Assembly (NCBI RefSeq): GCF_900108335.1
Contig: NZ_FNVT01000002.1
Span: 1,047,620 to 1,111,619, forward strand
Direction of reading: 5' to 3'
Origin: Nonomuraea solani
GTDB lineage: Bacteria > Actinomycetota > Actinomycetes > Streptosporangiales > Streptosporangiaceae
Length of the DNA: 64,000 nt
Within the stretch, counting starts at the first letter, position 1. Each line of letters opens with the position of its first letter. Positions 54,243-63,939 of the stretch are shown here, piece by piece. The notes under the pieces are model-generated. The model searched no databases. It saw nothing but the letters and a program-made list of their open reading frames with translations, and was not told the origin of the DNA. Position numbers and translations under genes: made by a program.

Positions 54243-55665
54243 CGCGGCGCCTGTTGTAGGCCACGGTCGCGATCACGACGAGGACGAGCGCCAGGTCGAT
54301 GGCGGCCGAGTAACGCATCGCCAGGACGTGCTGCGCGCTTGCGGTGGTGGACCCCGCCGTCGCGAAGAAGACCGCGCCGATCACGGCCACGCCGCCCGCG
54401 CCCGCGAACTGCTGGGCCGTGCTGAGGATGCCGGAGCCGATGCCGGCCTGGTGCGGTGCCACCTCGACCAGCGCCGCGCCGATGAGCTGCGGCAGGACCA
54501 GGCCGTTGCCCGCGCCGATCAGGATCATCGCGGCCATGACGTACGGCAGCCCCTCCCCCACCGTGATCACCAGCAGGCCCAGACCGAGCGCCGTGATCGT
54601 GCCGCCGACCATGACGACGACGAGGCCGTACCTCCTGACCAGCCGCGTCCCCAGCAGCGAGGTGATCGAGAACAGCACGCCCATCGGCGCGAACGCCAGC
54701 CCCGCCTGGAACGCGGTGAGCCCGAACCCGCCCTGCAGCAGCAGCGTCAGCGTGAACATGAACGCGGCGAAGTACGCCATGAACGCGACGATCGCCCCGA
54801 CGCCCGCCAGGTAGGAGTGCACCTTGAGCAGCTCCAGGTCGAGCACCGGCTGCCCGCCGCGCGCTCCGAGCGTCCGCTGGCGGCGCCAGGTCAGCACGAA
54901 CACGGGGATGCTCACCGCCAGGCAGATCCAGGTCCAGACCGGCCAGCCCAGGCTGTTGCCGAGGCCGAGCGGCACCAGGACCAGTGCCAGCGCGGCTGCC
55001 AGTCCGGCCGCTCCCGGCAGGTCGAGCCTGGCCCGCCGGGCGGTCTCGACCTCGGGCAGGAGCCAGGCGGCCAGCGGTACGAGGGCCAGGCCGATCGGCA
55101 GGTTGACGAGGAAGATGATCCGCCAGCCGAGGCCGAGCACGTCGGCGGTCAGCAGCAGCCCGCCGAGCACCTGACCGGCGATGGAGCCCAGGCCGCCGGC
55201 GGCGCCGTACCAGCCGATGGCCCTGCCCCGCTCCTCCGGCGGGAACGCGGCCGAGATCGTGGCCAGCACCTGCGGCACCATCACGGCGCCCGCCAGCCCT
55301 TGGAGCAGGCGGGCGGCGACCAGTTGGATCGGGTCCGCGGCGATTCCGCAGAGGAGTGAGGCGATCGTGAACGCGGCCACGCCCCAGACGAACATGCGCT
55401 TGGAGCCGTAGCGGTCGCCGAGCCGGCCGCCGGTGATCATGCCGGCCGCGTAGGTGAAGGCGTAGCCGCCGACGATCAGTTCCAGGGCGGCGGGGCCGGC
55501 GTGGAGGTCGCGTTCGATGGAGGGAGCGGCCACGTTGACCACGAAAAAGTCGAACTGGGCCATGAACCAGGCCGAGAGCAGGATGGCCAGCGTTCCGCCA
55601 TATTTCACGATATTCAGGCTAGAACGTTTGCCCTGCGTCCCCTCCCCCGGGGCACCCGTGTTCAA
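54187..55665 (-). CDS. MFS multidrug transporter, EmrB/QacA-like
   Basis: About 492 aa if the TTG at 55665 is used; an internal GTG (about 55608) at the start of the first helix is an alternative. Fourteen transmembrane segments, motif A GGRLGDRYGSKRMFVWG, and FLVNLPIGLALVPLAAWLLP typical of the DHA2 family. Probably exports drugs or secondary metabolites. Start is the least certain point. Confidence 0.87.
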   Translation of the reverse strand: MNTGAPGEGTQGKRSSLNIVKYGGTLAILLSAWFMAQFDFFVVNVAAPSIERDLHAGPAALELIVGGYAFTYAAGMITGGRLGDRYGSKRMFVWGVAAFTIASLLCGIAADPIQLVAARLLQGLAGAVMVPQVLATISAAFPPEERGRAIGWYGAAGGLGSIAGQVLGGLLLTADVLGLGWRIIFLVNLPIGLALVPLAAWLLPEVETARRARLDLPGAAGLAAALALVLVPLGLGNSLGWPVWTWICLAVSIPVFVLTWRRQRTLGARGGQPVLDLELLKVHSYLAGVGAIVAFMAYFAAFMFTLTLLLQGGFGLTAFQAGLAFAPMGVLFSITSLLGTRLVRRYGLVVVMVGGTITALGLGLLVITVGEGLPYVMAAMILIGAGNGLVLPQLIGAALVEVAPHQAGIGSGILSTAQQFAGAGGVAVIGAVFFATAGSTTASAQHVLAMRYSAAIDLALVLVVIATVAYNRRRAIRREQAERSRTVATPGS

Positions 55666-55766
55666 TGCTCATTTGCGCGGCACCGGCGAGTTACTCTTCC
55701 ATCAACTTCAAGTCATGAGATCTTGTCACCGTCGAGACGTCGGCCTCCCTCCGTCAGAGGAGACCC

Positions 55767-56597
55767 ATGTTCAGACGGCTCGCCATCATCCTCGCGATCT
55801 TCCTCGCCGCCACCCTCGCCACCTTCCTCATCGCACCGGCCAACGCCGCGACCGCCGTCAACGTCGCGCACCGGGGCGCCTCCGCCTACGCCCCCGAGAA
55901 CACGATCGCCGCCTTCGACCTCGCCGGCTCTCAGGGAGCCGACATGTTCGAGCTCGACGTCCAGGAGACCAAGGACCACGAGCTGGTGCTCATGCACGAC
56001 ACGACGCTGGCCCGTACCACCAACGCCGAACAGGTCTTTCCCGGCCTGTCCCCGTGGAACGTCGGCGACCTCACGCTCGCCCAGATCCGCAAGCTCGACG
56101 CCGGGTCGTGGTTGTCCGGCACCTACGACGACGAACGGGTGCCCACGCTCGGCGAGGCGCTGAGTGAGATGAGCGGCTCCGGCATGGGGCTCCTGCTGGA
56201 GGTCAAGGCCCCGAACCTCTACCCGGGCATCGAGGCCCGCGTCGCCACCGAGCTGCGCCGCCACTCCTCCTGGCTCTCGCCGGGCCGGCTGGTGGTGCAG
56301 TCGTTCGACTGGGGATCGATGCGGGAGTTCCACCGGCGGCTGCCGGACGTGCCGATCGGGCTGCTGGGCACGCCTTCGACCGGCGAACTGCCCGCACTGG
56401 CCAAGTACGCCGACCAGATCAACCCGCCCTACGGCACCCTCACGGCCGCGTACGTCCGGCGCGTCCACGCCCTCGGCATGAAGGTGCTCACCTGGACCGT
56501 CGACAGCCCGGCCACCATGCGCCGCCTGCTCGGCTACGGAGTGGACGGCATCATCACCAACAGGCCCGACGTACTGGACGACGTCATCCAAGCTTGA
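55767..56597 (+). CDS. Secreted glycerophosphodiester phosphodiesterase
   Basis: 276 aa, ATG preceded by CAGAGGAG. A signal peptide (about 1-27, ANAATA) then the GDPD TIM barrel: VAHRGASAYAPENTIAAFD (catalytic His-Arg and Glu-Asn), FELDVQETKDHELVLMHD (second His), and WTVDSPATMRRLLGYGVDGI with ITNRPD. It hydrolyses glycerophosphodiesters outside the cytoplasm, supplying glycerol-3-phosphate. It overlaps the convergent next gene by 14 bp. Confidence 0.93.
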   Translation: MFRRLAIILAIFLAATLATFLIAPANAATAVNVAHRGASAYAPENTIAAFDLAGSQGADMFELDVQETKDHELVLMHDTTLARTTNAEQVFPGLSPWNVGDLTLAQIRKLDAGSWLSGTYDDERVPTLGEALSEMSGSGMGLLLEVKAPNLYPGIEARVATELRRHSSWLSPGRLVVQSFDWGSMREFHRRLPDVPIGLLGTPSTGELPALAKYADQINPPYGTLTAAYVRRVHALGMKVLTWTVDSPATMRRLLGYGVDGIITNRPDVLDDVIQA

Positions 56598-57507
56598 ACG
56601 CGCTGACGTCCACGGTGAGCAGGCCGGTGAGGAAATCCGCCTGCCGCGGATCATCCCAGTCCCCGACCTCACCCCCGTTGATGGCCGTCCACACCCCCCA
56701 CTCCAGCAGCATGTACGTAAGAGCGGCCGGCCAGAGCCGCTCTTCCCGCGCCGTCAGCGACACGTGTCCCAGGTAGGCGTCGCGGAAGATCACCCACTCC
56801 GTCTCGTCGAACAACCTCCCCGGCCGACCTGGCAGATCGTTGTGGAACAGCAGCACGGCCAGCGCCAGGTCGAGCAGTCTCGGCGCCCGTTCCCCGTTGT
56901 CGGGGTCGACGAGGACGGGCCCGGCCTCGCCGTACACGAGGTTGACCGCCTTGTAGTCCATGGAGACGTCGGCCACGGGCAGACCGGCGTCCCGGATGGC
57001 CGGAAGCGTGGTGGTCATGAACGACCGCAGCAACGGCTCGAACCGGCCGAGCACCTCGCGCCGGAGCCCGGGCCGGTAGGCCGCGAGCACCTTGTCCAGG
57101 CCCGTGACGTCTTCCTCGACCGACTCCTCGTCATGATCAGGCCACTCGAAGCCGGCCAGACCGGCTGCCGCGTCACCGGCCGCATGCAGGCGTCCCAGCA
57201 GATCACCTGCAGCCCGAATATCCGCCGCCGAGCCGTCGTAGGCACGCCCCTCGACCCACGGATAGGCGACCCAGTCGTCCTCACCGATCCGATACGGCCC
57301 CACCACTGGCGAAACCACCGGAAACCCACCCTCCGCCAGGGAGCGCACCCACCGGCCCATGGCCTCGGCCGAGTGGGTGCGCTTCACGGCAACGGCCACG
57401 CCGCCGATCACGCCACGGAAAACGGGAGCGTAGGGGTATATCGATCTTTGCGGCTCGATGCCGAACCTTGCGAACACGTCGGAATAGTCGTCCGTCACAA
57501 GATTCAA
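56584..57507 (-). CDS. Aminoglycoside phosphotransferase/kinase-fold protein
   Basis: 307 aa from a TTG at 57507; the GTG at 57498 (VTDDYSD) is an alternative. APH fold: VAVAVKRTHSAEAMGRWVRS, YPWVEGRAYDGSAADIRAAG, a degenerate catalytic loop SMDYKAVNLVY (in place of HGDxxxxN, the Asp and Asn are kept but the His is absent) and a metal-binding VDPDNGERAPRLLDLALAVL. Whether it is an active small-molecule kinase is uncertain. Confidence 0.82.
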   Translation of the reverse strand: MNLVTDDYSDVFARFGIEPQRSIYPYAPVFRGVIGGVAVAVKRTHSAEAMGRWVRSLAEGGFPVVSPVVGPYRIGEDDWVAYPWVEGRAYDGSAADIRAAGDLLGRLHAAGDAAAGLAGFEWPDHDEESVEEDVTGLDKVLAAYRPGLRREVLGRFEPLLRSFMTTTLPAIRDAGLPVADVSMDYKAVNLVYGEAGPVLVDPDNGERAPRLLDLALAVLLFHNDLPGRPGRLFDETEWVIFRDAYLGHVSLTAREERLWPAALTYMLLEWGVWTAINGGEVGDWDDPRQADFLTGLLTVDVSAFKLG

Positions 57508-57641
57508 CCGTAGGCCCAGACAGGGAACCGGGGCATCCCCATTCCCCGCCTGACCAGCGACCGAAGAGCCCCCCGTGGCCGGTCGCCGCCAGTGGCCGGT
57601 CGAGCAGTGCGCTTATTCGAAGGGCGCTGTACTGCCTCTGA

Positions 57642-57790
57642 TCAGGGGCCGTCGATCCAGTACTTCCGCGGTCTGACGATGGCCTGCTCATCGCTGCGAC
57701 AGTCATTTCGTCGAGACCACCTTGAGATCAACATGACGACGAGATCGGCGGGCAACGCCTCCGACGGCGGTCCGCGATTGGGCTTCAGAG
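57642..57790 (-). pseudogene. Degenerate 3' remnant of the 58325-58750 toxin gene
   Basis: The 3' end of the toxin gene is repeated here in diverged form: the same stop context, ...KYWIDGP in place of KYWTDGT, and ALPADLVVMLISR in place of SLPADLVFMLISR. Small indels lie in between (frame lost and regained). The similarity continues about 45 bp downstream of the stop codon (to about 57597), where both copies share a GCNCTTATTCGA segment. It is a partial gene duplication in decay. Confidence 0.7.
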
Positions 57791-58324
57791 ATGCCGGCGC
57801 TCTGCCCTGACCAGGCATTACTCGCCTCGACGCCCGCGATACGGGGGGAGTTGTGCCACGGCACACTTGAGCCGCCCGAGGTGTGGGCCTCGGACGGCCT
57901 GCATCACTTCCGACGCCCGCGCGTCGGTGTCTGGGAAAGCGCGCGAGCCGCCTTGCTCGACTTCGAGCTGGACCGCGTCCTGCCGGCGGCAGACGCAGCC
58001 TTACTGCTGGTCTGGCGCAGGTTTCGCTTCCGAGTCGCTTGCATGGCGACCCGGAAGCCGATGTCATGCAGGTTCCTGCTCCGACCAGGAACATCGGCTT
58101 CCTGATCGCGCCGAGCGCCTGGCCTTGTGGAAGGCTAGGCGCTCGGCGTATCGGCCGTCATACCGACGACCAAGACGGAACCTGGTTGTCCCTCCAGGCC
58201 ATGACCCGGAGGGAACCACCTCTATTGAGGTATCCGCAGTTCGTCCAAGCGGTTGCCCAGTTGTCGCATCCGCCGCAACTACTGGGGCAGTGCACTTATT
58301 CGAGAGGTGCGGTATTCCTCAGGA
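57791..58324. other. Gene-poor spacer between toxin remnant and toxin gene
   Basis: Weakly coding-like patches exist on both strands (for example 57850-58020, plus strand, reading VGVWESARAALLDFELDRVL), but no gene is recognised and no mobile element is seen. Confidence 0.45.
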
Positions 58325-58750
58325 TCAGGTCCCGTCGGTCCAGTACTTCTGAAGCCGCGCGATGGCCTCCTCCTTGCTCATCCCCGCCACGGTCGTCTCG
58401 TCAAGACCCACCCTGGAGATCAACATGAACACGAGGTCTGCGGGCAGGGACTCCGATGGCAGCTCGGGGGCTCCGCGATCGGGTCTCACCTCGTTCTGAA
58501 CGCACGCCCAGAAGGTCGCCTCGTCCACCTGAAGTTGATCGCGGAGAATATGACTCCAAATACCCGGGCCGTAGGTGCTTCGGTCGACCGGGTGAGAGAT
58601 CCGGGTTCTCAGAATTCTGCCATCGGCAAGATCCAGCTCGTAGGTGACATGGTGCGTCCCCGTGCCTCCCCGGGCGTTCCGCACCAGACGCCAGCCCTCG
58701 ATCCGACAGAACCGGTCGTGATGCTCACGGGCAGGCTGAGGCCAGCTCAC
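58325..58750 (-). CDS. Putative toxin ("cytotoxic translational repressor" family)
   Basis: 141 aa; GTG at 58750 in a 4-nt GTGA overlap with the antitoxin gene. Landmarks: AREHHDRFCRIEGWRLVRNA, HHVTYELDLADGRILRTRI, SHPVDRSTYGPGIWSHILRD, LPADLVFMLISRVGLDE. Related actinomycete proteins are annotated as cytotoxic translational repressors of toxin-antitoxin systems; that label is from memory and no catalytic residues are established. Downstream of the antitoxin gene in one unit. Confidence 0.72.
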   Translation of the reverse strand: MSWPQPAREHHDRFCRIEGWRLVRNARGGTGTHHVTYELDLADGRILRTRISHPVDRSTYGPGIWSHILRDQLQVDEATFWACVQNEVRPDRGAPELPSESLPADLVFMLISRVGLDETTVAGMSKEEAIARLQKYWTDGT

Positions 58751-59163
58751 CGGTCCTTCCCTACCAGCCATTCGCGCAGTTGCTCGTCATCACTGAGGCT
58801 GATCAACTGCACAAGCCCCCAGTTCTCGCGGTGGTTCGGCGCGTCGAGCAGACGGCTCTGCCAATCCTCCGCGTACTCACGGAGGGCCTCGATCATCTCC
58901 GCAGTGGCTTGATCAAAGGTCGCACCGTCCGCGGCGACAGGTAGCCCAGGAATGAAAACCGACCAGCCGCCAGCTTCAGGAAGCACCTGTGCTCGAGAAG
59001 GAGTGACCACCGCGAGGTAGTGCCGGAGTCTTTCAACATCCACGAAGGCGGTCACGGCCGACTCACGACGCACCGTTGCCACGCGACCTCTCTCGGCTGC
59101 ATCCAAAAGCGCCTTGAGATGTGCACGAGCTTCCGTATAGCTGTCGAAGTGAACAGCGGCCAT
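58747..59163 (-). CDS. Putative antitoxin, Phd/YefM-like N-terminus and HicB-like C-terminus
   Basis: 138 aa; the ATG at 59163 has GGGAGG 7 nt upstream. The N-terminus (HFDSYTEARAHLKALLDAAE then RGRVATVRRESAVTAFVDVE) is Phd/YefM-like DNA-binding. The second half (PEAGGWSVFIPGLPVAADGA, FDQATAEMIEALREYAEDWQ) is HicB-like. It probably binds the toxin and represses its own promoter. Overlap with the toxin gene couples their expression. Confidence 0.75.
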   Translation of the reverse strand: MAAVHFDSYTEARAHLKALLDAAERGRVATVRRESAVTAFVDVERLRHYLAVVTPSRAQVLPEAGGWSVFIPGLPVAADGATFDQATAEMIEALREYAEDWQSRLLDAPNHRENWGLVQLISLSDDEQLREWLVGKDR

Positions 59164-59209
59164 GACGAACCTCCCAGTTAAGCGCACCTCCACGATGCCA
59201 CGCTCTCGT

Positions 59210-59262
59210 AAGTACGTCAAGTACGTCGCGTACTGATCATCAAGCCGTACGGCCGGCCGTAC
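59210..59262. promoter_or_regulatory. Tandem AAGTACGTC repeat and palindrome before the antitoxin gene
   Basis: AAGTACGTC occurs twice without gap at 59210-59218 and 59219-59227, followed by an inverted GCGTACT. A perfect 16-bp palindrome (GTACGGCC/GGCCGTAC) is at 59247-59262. All lie within 100 bp upstream of the antitoxin start. They are probable binding sites of the antitoxin or the toxin-antitoxin complex. Confidence 0.6.
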
Positions 59263-59370
59263 AATTGCATCGAGCGCAACAACTGGCACCAGATTTGGGG
59301 ACGGAGCGTCAGCACGTCACCGACGCCCCGTTGCCGACCAGGCATTTCACATCCAGCTGGAGCCCAAAAT

Positions 59371-62196
59371 TCAGCTGCAGCCGCTGGTCGAGCCGCAGCC
59401 CTCGCAGACGTAGCAGCTGCCCGCCGGACGCATCTTGGTGCCGCAGGTCATGCACAGCGGCGCGTCAGCGGTGAAGCGCTGGTGGCTTTCCAGCGTCAGC
59501 TCCTGAGACTGGGCCTGGGCCGGCTGCTCCACCTCGCCCTTCGGCTTGGCAGCCTCGATGGGCGCCGACTGGGCCAGCGCCTCGACCGTCTCCTGCAGGG
59601 CCGCCGGGTCCTCGCCGCGCTGCTGCGCGGCGCGCTCGGCCGCCGAGAAGATGCCGAGCGCCGCCCGCTCGTCGTAGGGCAGGTGGTCCAGGGCCAGGCG
59701 GCGGAAGATGTAGTCCATCACCGACGTGGCCATCCGGATGTCCGGGTCGTCCGTCATCCCGGCCGGCTCGAAGCGCATGTTGACGAACTTGCTCATGTAC
59801 GTCTCCAGCGGCACCCCGTACTGGAGCCCGATGGAGATCGCCACGGAGAACGCGTCCATGACGCCCGCCAGGGTGGAGCCCTGCTTGGACATCTTGAGGA
59901 AGACCTCGCCGAGCCCGTCGTCAGGGTAGGACGAAGCGGTCATGTAGCCCTTGGCGCCGCCCACCGTGAAGCGGGTGGTCATGCTCGGCCGCTGGTTCGG
60001 CATGCGCCGCCTGGTCGGCCGGTTGACCTCGATGACCTTGACCTCGGGCTCCGCCGCCGCCTTCGGCTCCTCCTTCTTGGAGCCGTTGCCGACCGAGAGC
60101 GGCTGGCCGACCTTGCAGTTGTCGCGGTAGACGGCCAGGGCCTTGAGGCCGAGCTTCCAGCCCTCCAGGTAGACCTGCTCGATGTCGTCGATCGTGGCCG
60201 ACTCGGGCAGGTTGACCGTCTTGGAGATGGCGCCGGACAGGAACGGCTGGGTGGCCGCCATCATCCGTACGTGGCCCATGGGCGCGATCGCCCGCTCGCC
60301 CATCGCGCAGTCGAACACCTCGTAGTGCTCCAGGCGCAGGCCCGGGGCGTCGACGACGTGACCGTGCTCGGCGATGTACTCGACGATGGCCTCGATCTGC
60401 TCCTGCTGGTAGCCGAGCTGCTTGAGCGCCCGCGGGATCGTCTGGTTGACGATCTGCATGGAGCCGCCGCCGACGAGCTTCTTGAACTTGACCAGCGCCA
60501 GGTCGGGCTCGATGCCGGTCGTGTCGCAGTCCATCATCAGGCCGATCGTGCCCGTGGGCGCGAGGAGGCTGGCCTGGGCGTTGCGGTAGCCGTTCTTCTC
60601 GCCCAGCTTGAGGCACTCCGACCACTGGCGCGACGCCTCGGTGTGGATCTTCGCGTCCATGGAGCCGACCGTGCGCAGGTCGTCGTTGGCCGCGGCGTGC
60701 TTGCGCATGACGCGCTTGTGCGGCTCGGCGTTCCTGGCATAACCGTCGTACGGGCCCACGACGCCGGCCAGCTCCGCGCTGCGGCGGTAGGACACGCCGG
60801 TCATCAGCGAGGTGATCGCCCCGGCGACCGCCCGGCCGCCGTCGGAGTCATAGGCGTGGCCGGTCGCCATGAGCAGCGCGCCCAGGTTGGCGTAGCCGAT
60901 GCCGAGCTGGCGGTAGGCCCGCGTGGTCTCGCCGATCTTCTCGGTCGGGAAGTCGGCGAAGGAGATCGAGATGTCCATCGCGGTGATGATCAGCTCGGTC
61001 AGCTTGACGAAGTCGGCGACGTTGAAGGAGTTGTCGTCCTTCAGGAACTTCAGCAGGTTGATGCTGGCCAGGTTGCAGGAGGAGTTGTCCAGGTGGACGT
61101 ACTCGGAGCACGGGTTGCTGGCCGTGATCCGCCCCGTTTCGGGGGTGGTGTGCCAGTCGTTGATCGTGTCGTCGTACTGGACGCCGGGGTCGGCGCACTC
61201 CCAGGCGGCCTTGGCCATCTTGCGGAACAGGTCCTTGGCGTCGACCTTCTCGATGATCTCGCCGGTCAGGCGCGCCCGCAGGCCGAAGTCGCCACCCTTC
61301 TCCACCGAGCGCATGAACTCGTCGGAGACGCGTACGGAGTTGTTGGCGTTCTGGTATTGGACGCTGACGATGTCCTTGCCGCCCAGGTCCATGTCGAACC
61401 CGGCGTCACGGAGGGCGCGGACCTTGTCCTCTTCGCGCGCCTTCGTCTCGATGAACTCCTCGATGTCGGGGTGATCGACGTCGAGGACGACCATCTTGGC
61501 CGCCCGGCGCGTCGCGCCGCCCGACTTGATGGTGCCCGCGGACGCGTCGGCGCCCCGCATGAACGACACCGGCCCGCTGGCCGTGCCGCCGCTGCTGAGC
61601 AGCTCCTTCGAGGAACGGATCCTGGACAGGTTGACGCCCGACCCGGAGCCGCCCTTGAAGATCACGCCCTCTTCCTTGTACCACTCCAGGATCGACTCCA
61701 TCTGGTCGTCCACGGAGAGGATGAAACAGGCGCTGACCTGCTGCGGCGACGCGGTGCCCACGTTGAACCAGACCGGCGAGTTGAACGCGAACACCTGGTG
61801 CGCCAGGGCGTGCTTCAGCTCGTGGTCGAAGATCTCGGCGTCCTCGTCGGTGGCGAAGTAGCCGTGCTCGATCCCGGTCTTGGTGTAGACGCCGACGACG
61901 CGGTCGATCAGCTGCTTCAGGCTCCACTCGCGCTGCGGGGTGCCCACGGCGCCGCGGAAGTATTTCGTCGTCACGATGTTGGCCGCGTTGACCGACCAGA
62001 ACTCGGGGAATTCGACGCCCCGCTGTTCAAAGTTGATGGACCCGTCGCGCCAGTTCGTCATGACGACATCGCGGCGCTCCCACTGGATCTCGTCATATGG
62101 GTGCACACCGGGCTTGGTGAAGATCCGCTTCATCTTCAGCCCCTTACGCGGACGCTTACCCCCGCGCGCCACTGAACCGCTCGCCGTCTCCGTCAT
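59371..62196 (-). CDS. nrdJ: Class II (vitamin B12-dependent) ribonucleotide reductase
   Basis: 941 aa; ATG at 62196 in a 4-nt overlap with the end of nrdR. Landmarks: [47 protein letters not shown], the active-site region [38 protein letters not shown] and the C-terminal zinc-ribbon tail [20 protein letters not shown]. It reduces ribonucleotides to deoxyribonucleotides using adenosylcobalamin, without oxygen. No intein. Operon with its repressor gene nrdR. Confidence 0.96.
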   Translation of the reverse strand: MTETASGSVARGGKRPRKGLKMKRIFTKPGVHPYDEIQWERRDVVMTNWRDGSINFEQRGVEFPEFWSVNAANIVTTKYFRGAVGTPQREWSLKQLIDRVVGVYTKTGIEHGYFATDEDAEIFDHELKHALAHQVFAFNSPVWFNVGTASPQQVSACFILSVDDQMESILEWYKEEGVIFKGGSGSGVNLSRIRSSKELLSSGGTASGPVSFMRGADASAGTIKSGGATRRAAKMVVLDVDHPDIEEFIETKAREEDKVRALRDAGFDMDLGGKDIVSVQYQNANNSVRVSDEFMRSVEKGGDFGLRARLTGEIIEKVDAKDLFRKMAKAAWECADPGVQYDDTINDWHTTPETGRITASNPCSEYVHLDNSSCNLASINLLKFLKDDNSFNVADFVKLTELIITAMDISISFADFPTEKIGETTRAYRQLGIGYANLGALLMATGHAYDSDGGRAVAGAITSLMTGVSYRRSAELAGVVGPYDGYARNAEPHKRVMRKHAAANDDLRTVGSMDAKIHTEASRQWSECLKLGEKNGYRNAQASLLAPTGTIGLMMDCDTTGIEPDLALVKFKKLVGGGSMQIVNQTIPRALKQLGYQQEQIEAIVEYIAEHGHVVDAPGLRLEHYEVFDCAMGERAIAPMGHVRMMAATQPFLSGAISKTVNLPESATIDDIEQVYLEGWKLGLKALAVYRDNCKVGQPLSVGNGSKKEEPKAAAEPEVKVIEVNRPTRRRMPNQRPSMTTRFTVGGAKGYMTASSYPDDGLGEVFLKMSKQGSTLAGVMDAFSVAISIGLQYGVPLETYMSKFVNMRFEPAGMTDDPDIRMATSVMDYIFRRLALDHLPYDERAALGIFSAAERAAQQRGEDPAALQETVEALAQSAPIEAAKPKGEVEQPAQAQSQELTLESHQRFTADAPLCMTCGTKMRPAGSCYVCEGCGSTSGCS

Positions 62197-62648
62197 GACT
62201 CCCCCTTCTCCGCCTTCAACTGTGAGATCTCGGCCTCGAAGTCCGCCAGGCTCTCGAAACCGCGATATACCGATGCGAATCGCAGGTAGGCCACCTCGTC
62301 GAGCTCCCGCAGCGGGCCGAGGATCGCCAGGCCCACCTCGTTGGACGGGAGCTCCGCCGCGCCCTTGGCCCTGATCGCCTCTTCCACCCGCTGCCCGAGC
62401 TGCGCCAGCGAATCCTCGCTGACCGGCCTGCCCTGACAGGCCCGCCGCACGCCCGCGACCACCTTGTCCCGCGAGAACGGTTCCGTGACTCCGCTGCGCT
62501 TGCTCACCATGAGCAGTACGGTCTCCTGCGTGGTGAACCTGCGCCCGCATTCGGGGCAGGTACGACGGCGCCTGATGGCCGCCCCGTCGTCCGTGGAGCG
62601 GCTGTCGATGACCCTGGTGTCAGGGTGGCGACAGAACGGACAGTGCAC
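62193..62648 (-). CDS. nrdR: Ribonucleotide reductase regulator NrdR
   Basis: 151 aa; GTG at 62648 with GGAGG 8 nt upstream. N-terminal zinc ribbon CPFC...CPEC ([36 protein letters not shown]) then the ATP-cone ([20 protein letters not shown]). It represses ribonucleotide reductase genes when dATP is high. The NrdR boxes upstream of this operon indicate autoregulation. Confidence 0.96.
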   Translation of the reverse strand: MHCPFCRHPDTRVIDSRSTDDGAAIRRRRTCPECGRRFTTQETVLLMVSKRSGVTEPFSRDKVVAGVRRACQGRPVSEDSLAQLGQRVEEAIRAKGAAELPSNEVGLAILGPLRELDEVAYLRFASVYRGFESLADFEAEISQLKAEKGES

Positions 62649-62746
62649 GCTTCTCGCCTCCAAGACCTGCGGCCACCACACGCGCACAACCGTCATGACG
62701 GGACGCTCGCGCACACTCCACGGCTGACCATGGAGCGGTCACGGAA

Positions 62747-62793
62747 ACACAAGGTGTGGTGAACTACATCGGTGTAACTACTAGATGTTGTGG
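62747..62793 (-). promoter_or_regulatory. Two NrdR boxes upstream of nrdRJ
   Basis: ACACAAGGTGTGGTGA at 62747-62762 and CTACTAGATGTTGTGG at 62778-62793 resemble the NrdR-box consensus (ACACWAKATGTWGTGT type). Their start-to-start distance is 31 bp, the known spacing of three helical turns. They lie about 100 bp upstream of the nrdR start. Confidence 0.82.
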
Positions 62794-62799
62794 TCCAAC

Positions 62800-63863
62800 C
62801 GTAGAAGCGAGCGACCATGAACGCAAGTTGAGCGACCCCTTCGAGCCGAAGTCGCTGATCAGCCCACCATCCCCAGCCGCCCCGGGCGTGTCGCCGCCTT
62901 CTGACGATCTTTGTGCAGGTGAGGGCGTCACATGAGTTGCGCCGGGCCTCGCTCGTGAACAAACCTCACAAAGGTACCGGATGCCACTACCCCAACTCGG
63001 CCCCCACTCACCCACCCACCGGGGCAGGTCTGCGGGGAGCCCAATCCCACCCCCGAAGACCCCCATCGCTACCTCCGACGTGTGACGGATCGAACAGAGC
63101 AACCCATCACCCCAGACCACGAAAAGGCCATCAAAGGCTCCGCTGAGAAGCGCCGCGTCGAACCGCCACCCGGAAACGCCGCCTGGAAACGCCGCCCGAA
63201 AGCGCCACCCAGAACCGTCAGGCGAACCACCGCCGGAGCCAGCAGGCGGAAACGCCTTGGCGAAGCACCGCCCGGCGGCACCGACACCAGGGAGGCGCCA
63301 TCCGGCAATGCCGTGGCGAACCACCCTCCGGCGACGCCGTCGCGAATCGCCACCCCGAGCCGACACCGGGCCCGCCGTTGGCGAGCGCCACCCTCAAGCA
63401 CCATCCGGAACCACCGCCCGGCGACTCGATCGCGAAGCGCCACCCAAACCGGCCACCCGAAGGCGCCATCCGAAACCGCCGTGGAGTACCACCGCCCGAA
63501 GCCACCATCCGAAGGCGCCATCCGGAACCCGCCGTTGCGAACCACCACTCGAAACCGCCGCCCGAAACCGCCGTCGCTAACTGCCGCCCGAACCGACCCG
63601 GGACCGGCCATTGGCGAGCGCCGCCCGGAACACCACCACCCAGCGACTCCATCGCAAAGCGCCGCCCAAAGCCGCAGCCCGAAGACGCCACCCGAAACCG
63701 CCGTGGCGAACCACCACCCAGAGACGCCGCCCAGAGGCACCGTCCAGAACGGCCGACCCAAACCGGCCGCAGGAACGCCGTTGGCGAGTGTCGCCGACAA
63801 GCGCTGCCCGCAAGTGCCGGTCACAGATACCAGCCGCAGGCGGAAACGACCTCCACCCCCTGC
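62800..63863. other. Gene-free upstream region with degenerate ~15-bp repeats
   Basis: No gene is recognised between nrdR's promoter and the right edge. From about 63120 to 63830 the DNA is a degenerate array built on 'CGCC(A/G)CCCGAAA(C/G)' units of about 12-18 bp, with occasional exact stretches such as CGAAACCGCC. All frames are low in complexity. Confidence 0.65.
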
Positions 63864-63939
63864 CTCGCCACTCGCCACTCGCCACTCGCCACTCGCCACT
63901 CGCCACTCGCCACTCGCCACTCGCCACTCGCCACTCGCC
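63864..63939. repeat. Perfect 7-bp tandem repeat, CTCGCCA x 10.9
   Basis: 76 bp made of the heptamer CTCGCCA without a single substitution. On the minus strand three units make a 21-nt period that reads VASGEWR repeatedly, in a frame without other coding support. Confidence 0.95.

Noticed and set aside
57791..58105. Small plus-strand gene between toxin remnant and toxin gene
   Set aside because: Only a short patch looks coding, with no start signal or recognisable homology; left as unassigned.
59482..62175. 897-codon plus-strand frame opposite nrdJ
   Set aside because: Shadow of a highly conserved gene; no motif.
62640..62960. Cobalamin riboswitch before nrdRJ
   Set aside because: No sequence resembling the conserved B12 box was seen; NrdR boxes explain the region.
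63864..63939. VASGEWR heptapeptide-repeat protein on the minus strand
   Set aside because: The frame through it is low-complexity over its whole length with no signal peptide, domain or ribosome binding site; the repeat unit is 7 nt, not a multiple of 3, so all frames would be repetitive.
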